Assembly (NCBI GenBank): GCA_005240015.1
Contig: SBBV01000375.1
Coordinates: 1-8,526, forward strand
Source: Candidatus Odyssella thessalonicensis
GTDB lineage: Bacteria; Pseudomonadota; Alphaproteobacteria; Bin65
DNA length: 8,526 bases
Direction of reading: 5' to 3'
Numbering within the stretch: position 1 is the stretch's first letter; every line of letters starts with the position of its first letter. Position numbers and translations under genes: made by a program. The notes beneath the pieces are model-generated. The model saw only the letters and a list, made by a program, of their open reading frames with translations, was not told where the DNA came from and did not search any database. Shown here piece by piece: positions 6,236 through 8,526 of the stretch.

Positions 6236-7306
6236 TCAGAAGCGCCAGGTCAATGCGAAGGTGACGGTGGTGCGGCGCGTCGTGAACGCGGCCAGGTTCG
6301 AATCGCCGATGCGGTGGGCGATCGAGATGCTGCCGCGAAGCCGCCCGTACAGCGGCGTCGCGTAGCCGGCCGAAAGGAGTATCGTGTCGTCGCGCCGCGC
6401 GGGGCTGGTGGGATAGCGCGAATAGCTGCGATGCTCGTAGCCGATCGCCGCTTGCAGGGTGCTCTGGCCGTCGCGCAACAGGCTGAGCAAGCCCGGACGC
6501 AGGCCGAGCGCGAGGCCGGCCGAGACCTCATGACCATCGTAGGCGTGGAGGTCTCCGGCGTTGTTGCGGACGAAGCCGTAGTCGAGCGACCACTCGGGGT
6601 GGCCGAAGCTGAACGGGCGGAACGGCCCGCGCAGCGACAGGCCCCAGCGATGCTTGACCGCGTCGCGCGGGTCCTCCTTGAAGTCGATGACCGCGAGCCG
6701 GTAGCTCGGGATCGCCACGAAGTGGGGAAAGACCGGGACGCGCGCGCTCCAGGTGAGCGCGTGGCCGAGGTTGAAGAAGCTGCCGCCGACCCAGACCGCG
6801 TCGATGTCGTAGCCGAAGGCCGCGGCCATCGGCAGATCGAACGCGCGGAAGCGATAGTCGGCGACGATGCCCGGCCGCAGCGCGACCACCGAGAAATCCG
6901 GGATCTCCACCGGGTAGGTGTGGAAGCCCGAGCCGAAGGCCGAGAGCGTCCACGGCCGCGCGTCGTAGAGCCGGTAGTGGCCGGCCGCCGCGGCGCCGAA
7001 GAAGGCGCCCGCCCCCTTGCTGCGCGCCTCATTCTCGGCGGTGAGGCTGGGATTGCTGTCGAATCCCGTGAACAGCGAGAGATCGAGCCGCCAGGCGCGC
7101 CGCTCGTCGATCGCGTCGAGCAGGCTCGGGTACTGGCCCGGCGCCGAGCGCACGACCTCCTCGCGCCGGTCGTCTTGCGCCGGCGCGGACGCGGGGATCG
7201 TGAGCCCGGCAAGAGCCGCGGCCGACATCATGCCGGCTCGCGATACCGCGGCCGCACGACTTCGGCGGCAGAAGAGGCTCCTGCCGGAGCTGGCACTTCT
7301 GAACAT
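6236..7306 (-). CDS. Predicted outer-membrane beta-barrel protein of unknown function
   Basis: This 356-residue protein starts with a signal sequence: a basic stretch (14-24), a hydrophobic core SAAALAGLTIPAS (28-40), and likely cleavage at 41-44 before DD. The rest alternates short amphipathic strands with aromatic residues at their ends (for example WRLDLSLFTGFDSNP at 72-86) and polar loops. It ends in TVTFALTWRF, with the terminal Phe typical of substrates of the barrel-assembly machinery. No TPR or plug domain is seen. The only cysteine is in the signal region. The ATG at 7306 has AAGGGG somewhat far upstream; Met26 or Met27 would give a more compact signal but lack a visible ribosome site. 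The start lies 69 bp after the peroxiredoxin stop, and a small lipoprotein gene follows 23 bp after its own stop. A porin-like or assembly role is possible but not shown by the sequence. Confidence 0.78.
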   Translation of the reverse strand: MFRSASSGRSLFCRRSRAAAVSRAGMMSAAALAGLTIPASAPAQDDRREEVVRSAPGQYPSLLDAIDERRAWRLDLSLFTGFDSNPSLTAENEARSKGAGAFFGAAAAGHYRLYDARPWTLSAFGSGFHTYPVEIPDFSVVALRPGIVADYRFRAFDLPMAAAFGYDIDAVWVGGSFFNLGHALTWSARVPVFPHFVAIPSYRLAVIDFKEDPRDAVKHRWGLSLRGPFRPFSFGHPEWSLDYGFVRNNAGDLHAYDGHEVSAGLALGLRPGLLSLLRDGQSTLQAAIGYEHRSYSRYPTSPARRDDTILLSAGYATPLYGRLRGSISIAHRIGDSNLAAFTTRRTTVTFALTWRF

Positions 7307-7375
7307 GATCGATCAGCGCCCCTTGCGCGCGGACCTGGACTGAAGCGGGAGTGACCGGTGGGCTCGCGCCCCCCG

Positions 7376-8038
7376 CTAGGGTTGCGGCGGCGGCACGATG
7401 CGGAGATAAGGCCGCGGCGCGCGCCAGCCGCCGGGATAGGTCTTGCGCGCCTCGTCGTCGGATACCGAGCCGGCGATGATGACGTCTTCGCCCGGCTTCC
7501 AATTCACCGGCGTTGCCACCTTGTGCTTCGCGGTGAGTTGCAGCGAGTCGATCACGCGCAGCAGCTCGTCGAAATTGCGGCCGGTGGTCATCGGATAAAT
7601 GATCATGAGCTTGATCTTCTTGTCCGGCCCGATGACGAAGACGCAGCGCACGGTGGCGTTGTCGGCCGGCGTGCGGCCGGCCGACGTGCCGCTCACGTTG
7701 GGATGGAGCATGTCGTAGAGCTTGGCGACCTTGAGGTCGCTGTCGCCGATCAGCGGATAATTGGGGGCCATGCCCTGCGTGGCGCGGATATCCTCGGCCC
7801 AGCGGCGGTGGTCCTCGACCGGGTCGACGCTGAGCCCGATCACCTTCACCTTGCGCTTGTCGAACTCGGGCTTGAGCTTGGCCATCGCGCCGAGCTCGGT
7901 GGTGCACACCGGCGTGAAATCCTTGGGATGCGAGAACAGCACCGCCCAGCTGTCGCCGATCCAGCGGTGGAAATCGATGCGCCCTTCGGTGGTCTCGGCC
8001 TCGAAGTTCGGCGCGGTGTCGCCCAGTTGCAGTGCCAT
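7376..8038 (-). CDS. 1-Cys peroxiredoxin (Prx6-type, AhpC/TSA family)
   Basis: This 220-residue thiol peroxidase reduces hydrogen peroxide and organic hydroperoxides in the cytoplasm. The active-site PxxxTxxC motif is HPKDFTPVC, with Pro38, Thr42 and peroxidatic Cys45. The partner Arg is probably Arg131 in TVRCVFVIGP. The long C-terminal extension carries the Prx6 hallmarks YPMTTGRNFDELLRVIDSLQ, KVATPVNWKPGEDVIIAGSV and YPGGWRAPRPYLRIVP. There is no resolving cysteine of the 2-Cys type, so an external thiol should recycle the enzyme. The only other cysteine is Cys132, next to the catalytic Arg. Length is normal for the family. The ATG at 8038 has GAGG about 8 bases upstream. It follows the cupin gene by 82 bp on the same strand. 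Confidence 0.95.
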   Translation of the reverse strand: MALQLGDTAPNFEAETTEGRIDFHRWIGDSWAVLFSHPKDFTPVCTTELGAMAKLKPEFDKRKVKVIGLSVDPVEDHRRWAEDIRATQGMAPNYPLIGDSDLKVAKLYDMLHPNVSGTSAGRTPADNATVRCVFVIGPDKKIKLMIIYPMTTGRNFDELLRVIDSLQLTAKHKVATPVNWKPGEDVIIAGSVSDDEARKTYPGGWRAPRPYLRIVPPPQP

Positions 8039-8120
8039 GATGAGCCTCGTTTGGTGGTGGTGAGGAAGCAGAGAGAAGTGCAGGCGTTCGCCTTCGCGGC
8101 CTGGCGGCAGTCGTGCGCGT

Positions 8121-8480
8121 TCAGGGCCGGCGCCGCTCGCGGCCGAAGCGACGGTGCCGCGGCGGCGGCGCCGGTTTGAACCAGAATTCGATCTGCTCGG
8201 TGTCGATCTCGCAGCGCGCGGAATGCTCGGTGCGCGGCGGGACGTGGTACCATTCGCCCGGCCCGAGCCTGAGCTCGCTGCCGTTCACCCGCAGCAGCAT
8301 GCGCCCCTTGGTGACGACACCCCAATTCTCGCTCGCATGCGTGTGGGGCGGGATGCGCGTGCCGGCCGGATAAGTGGCGAACAGCACGTCGCAGGCGCGG
8401 GCGCGGAGGCGGAACGCCTCGAAACGCTCGGAAAACGGCTCTAGTGCGCGGATGCGCGCCGGGAAGGTGTTGCGGGACAC
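8121..8480 (-). CDS. Small single-domain cupin protein
   Basis: A 119-residue protein with one conserved beta-barrel cupin domain at about residues 30-102. Motif 1 is PAGTRIPPHTHASENWGVV (38-56), with the metal-binding HTH followed by Glu and Asn. The usual motif-1 Glu position appears to be Asn, with Glu one residue earlier. Motif 2 is GPGEWYHVPPRTEH (73-86), supplying the third His, with Arg where Gly is common. The tail (about 104-119) is basic and Pro/Arg-rich. Small cupins of this sort may be metal-dependent enzymes or ligand-binding proteins; the sequence does not choose between these. The start is GTG at 8480, supported by AGGAG (8488-8492) seven bases upstream. It is the first gene of the minus-strand series, 82 bp before the peroxiredoxin, and may be co-transcribed with it. 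Confidence 0.82.
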   Translation of the reverse strand: MSRNTFPARIRALEPFSERFEAFRLRARACDVLFATYPAGTRIPPHTHASENWGVVTKGRMLLRVNGSELRLGPGEWYHVPPRTEHSARCEIDTEQIEFWFKPAPPPRHRRFGRERRRP

Positions 8481-8487
8481 GGGCGTG

Positions 8488-8492
8488 CTCCT
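8488..8492 (-). promoter_or_regulatory. Ribosome binding site fixing a GTG start for the cupin gene
   Basis: On the minus strand, AGGAG lies seven bases before the GTG at 8480-8478. No ATG in that frame gives a full cupin domain, so this site decides the start. The remaining upstream bases to 8526 hold an 8-base palindrome, TCGTACGA (8499-8506), and no clear promoter. Confidence 0.6.
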
Positions 8493-8526
8493 ACCGTCTC
8501 GTACGATGGCCCGCCCGCAGGGCCCC

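Noticed and set aside
6110..7354. A 414-codon plus-strand open frame opposite the barrel-protein gene
   Set aside because: Its sequence is Arg/Glu/Ala-rich with no motif. The minus strand encodes a signal peptide, strand pattern and terminal Phe.
7307..7375. Terminator after the peroxiredoxin gene
   Set aside because: Only a weak AGCGGG/CCCGCT pairing with a long loop and no T-run was found.
7358..8179. A 273-codon plus-strand open frame opposite the peroxiredoxin
   Set aside because: It is an antisense shadow of a fully conserved Prx6-type protein.
8506..8526. Start of a plus-strand gene at the right edge (ATG at 8506)
   Set aside because: Only seven codons are visible, with no ribosome site and no recognisable protein.

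Overview
The window is GC-rich DNA with tightly packed genes, strong GGAGG-type ribosome sites and proteobacterial gene families: HrpB helicase, two-domain polyphosphate:AMP phosphotransferase, flavocytochrome c sulfide dehydrogenase, Prx6-type peroxiredoxin and an outer-membrane barrel. This points to a Gram-negative proteobacterium. Alphaproteobacteria is my best guess from the protein style and from the GC-rich palindromic intergenic element; it is an inference, not something the sequence proves.

Layout. At the left edge the 5' half of a polyphosphate:AMP phosphotransferase gene (pap) runs leftward out of the window (764 to 1). It diverges across 100 bp from the only plus-strand gene, an AhpD-like/carboxymuconolactone-decarboxylase-family protein (865-1431). 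That gene ends 14 bp from the end of a convergent minus-strand hrpB (3893 to 1446), with a hairpin at the junction. Everything from 8480 down to 1446 lies on the minus strand. In transcription order it is: a small cupin protein (8480-8121), a 1-Cys peroxiredoxin (8038-7376), a predicted outer-membrane beta-barrel protein (7306-6236), a small predicted lipoprotein (6212-5853), a monoheme cytochrome c (5679-5371), the flavoprotein subunit of flavocytochrome c sulfide dehydrogenase (5359-4082), a 155-bp nested palindromic element (3925-4079), and hrpB.

Function. fccA and fccB form a clear two-gene operon for periplasmic sulfide oxidation: the cytochrome has a Sec signal and the flavoprotein a Tat signal. 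The AhpD-like protein and the 1-Cys peroxiredoxin are thiol peroxidase-type proteins, and the cupin is of unknown function. The barrel protein and the lipoprotein, 23 bp apart, look like an uncharacterised envelope pair. The window therefore has a redox and sulfide flavour plus two housekeeping nucleotide/RNA enzymes. I see no phage, transposase, CRISPR, tRNA or rRNA.

The clearest structure that genes do not explain is the 155-bp element between fccB and hrpB. It has near-identical inverted ends and four perfect internal hairpins arranged symmetrically. I did not find convincing evidence of a wholly new multi-gene system; the barrel/lipoprotein pair is the least explained coding part.
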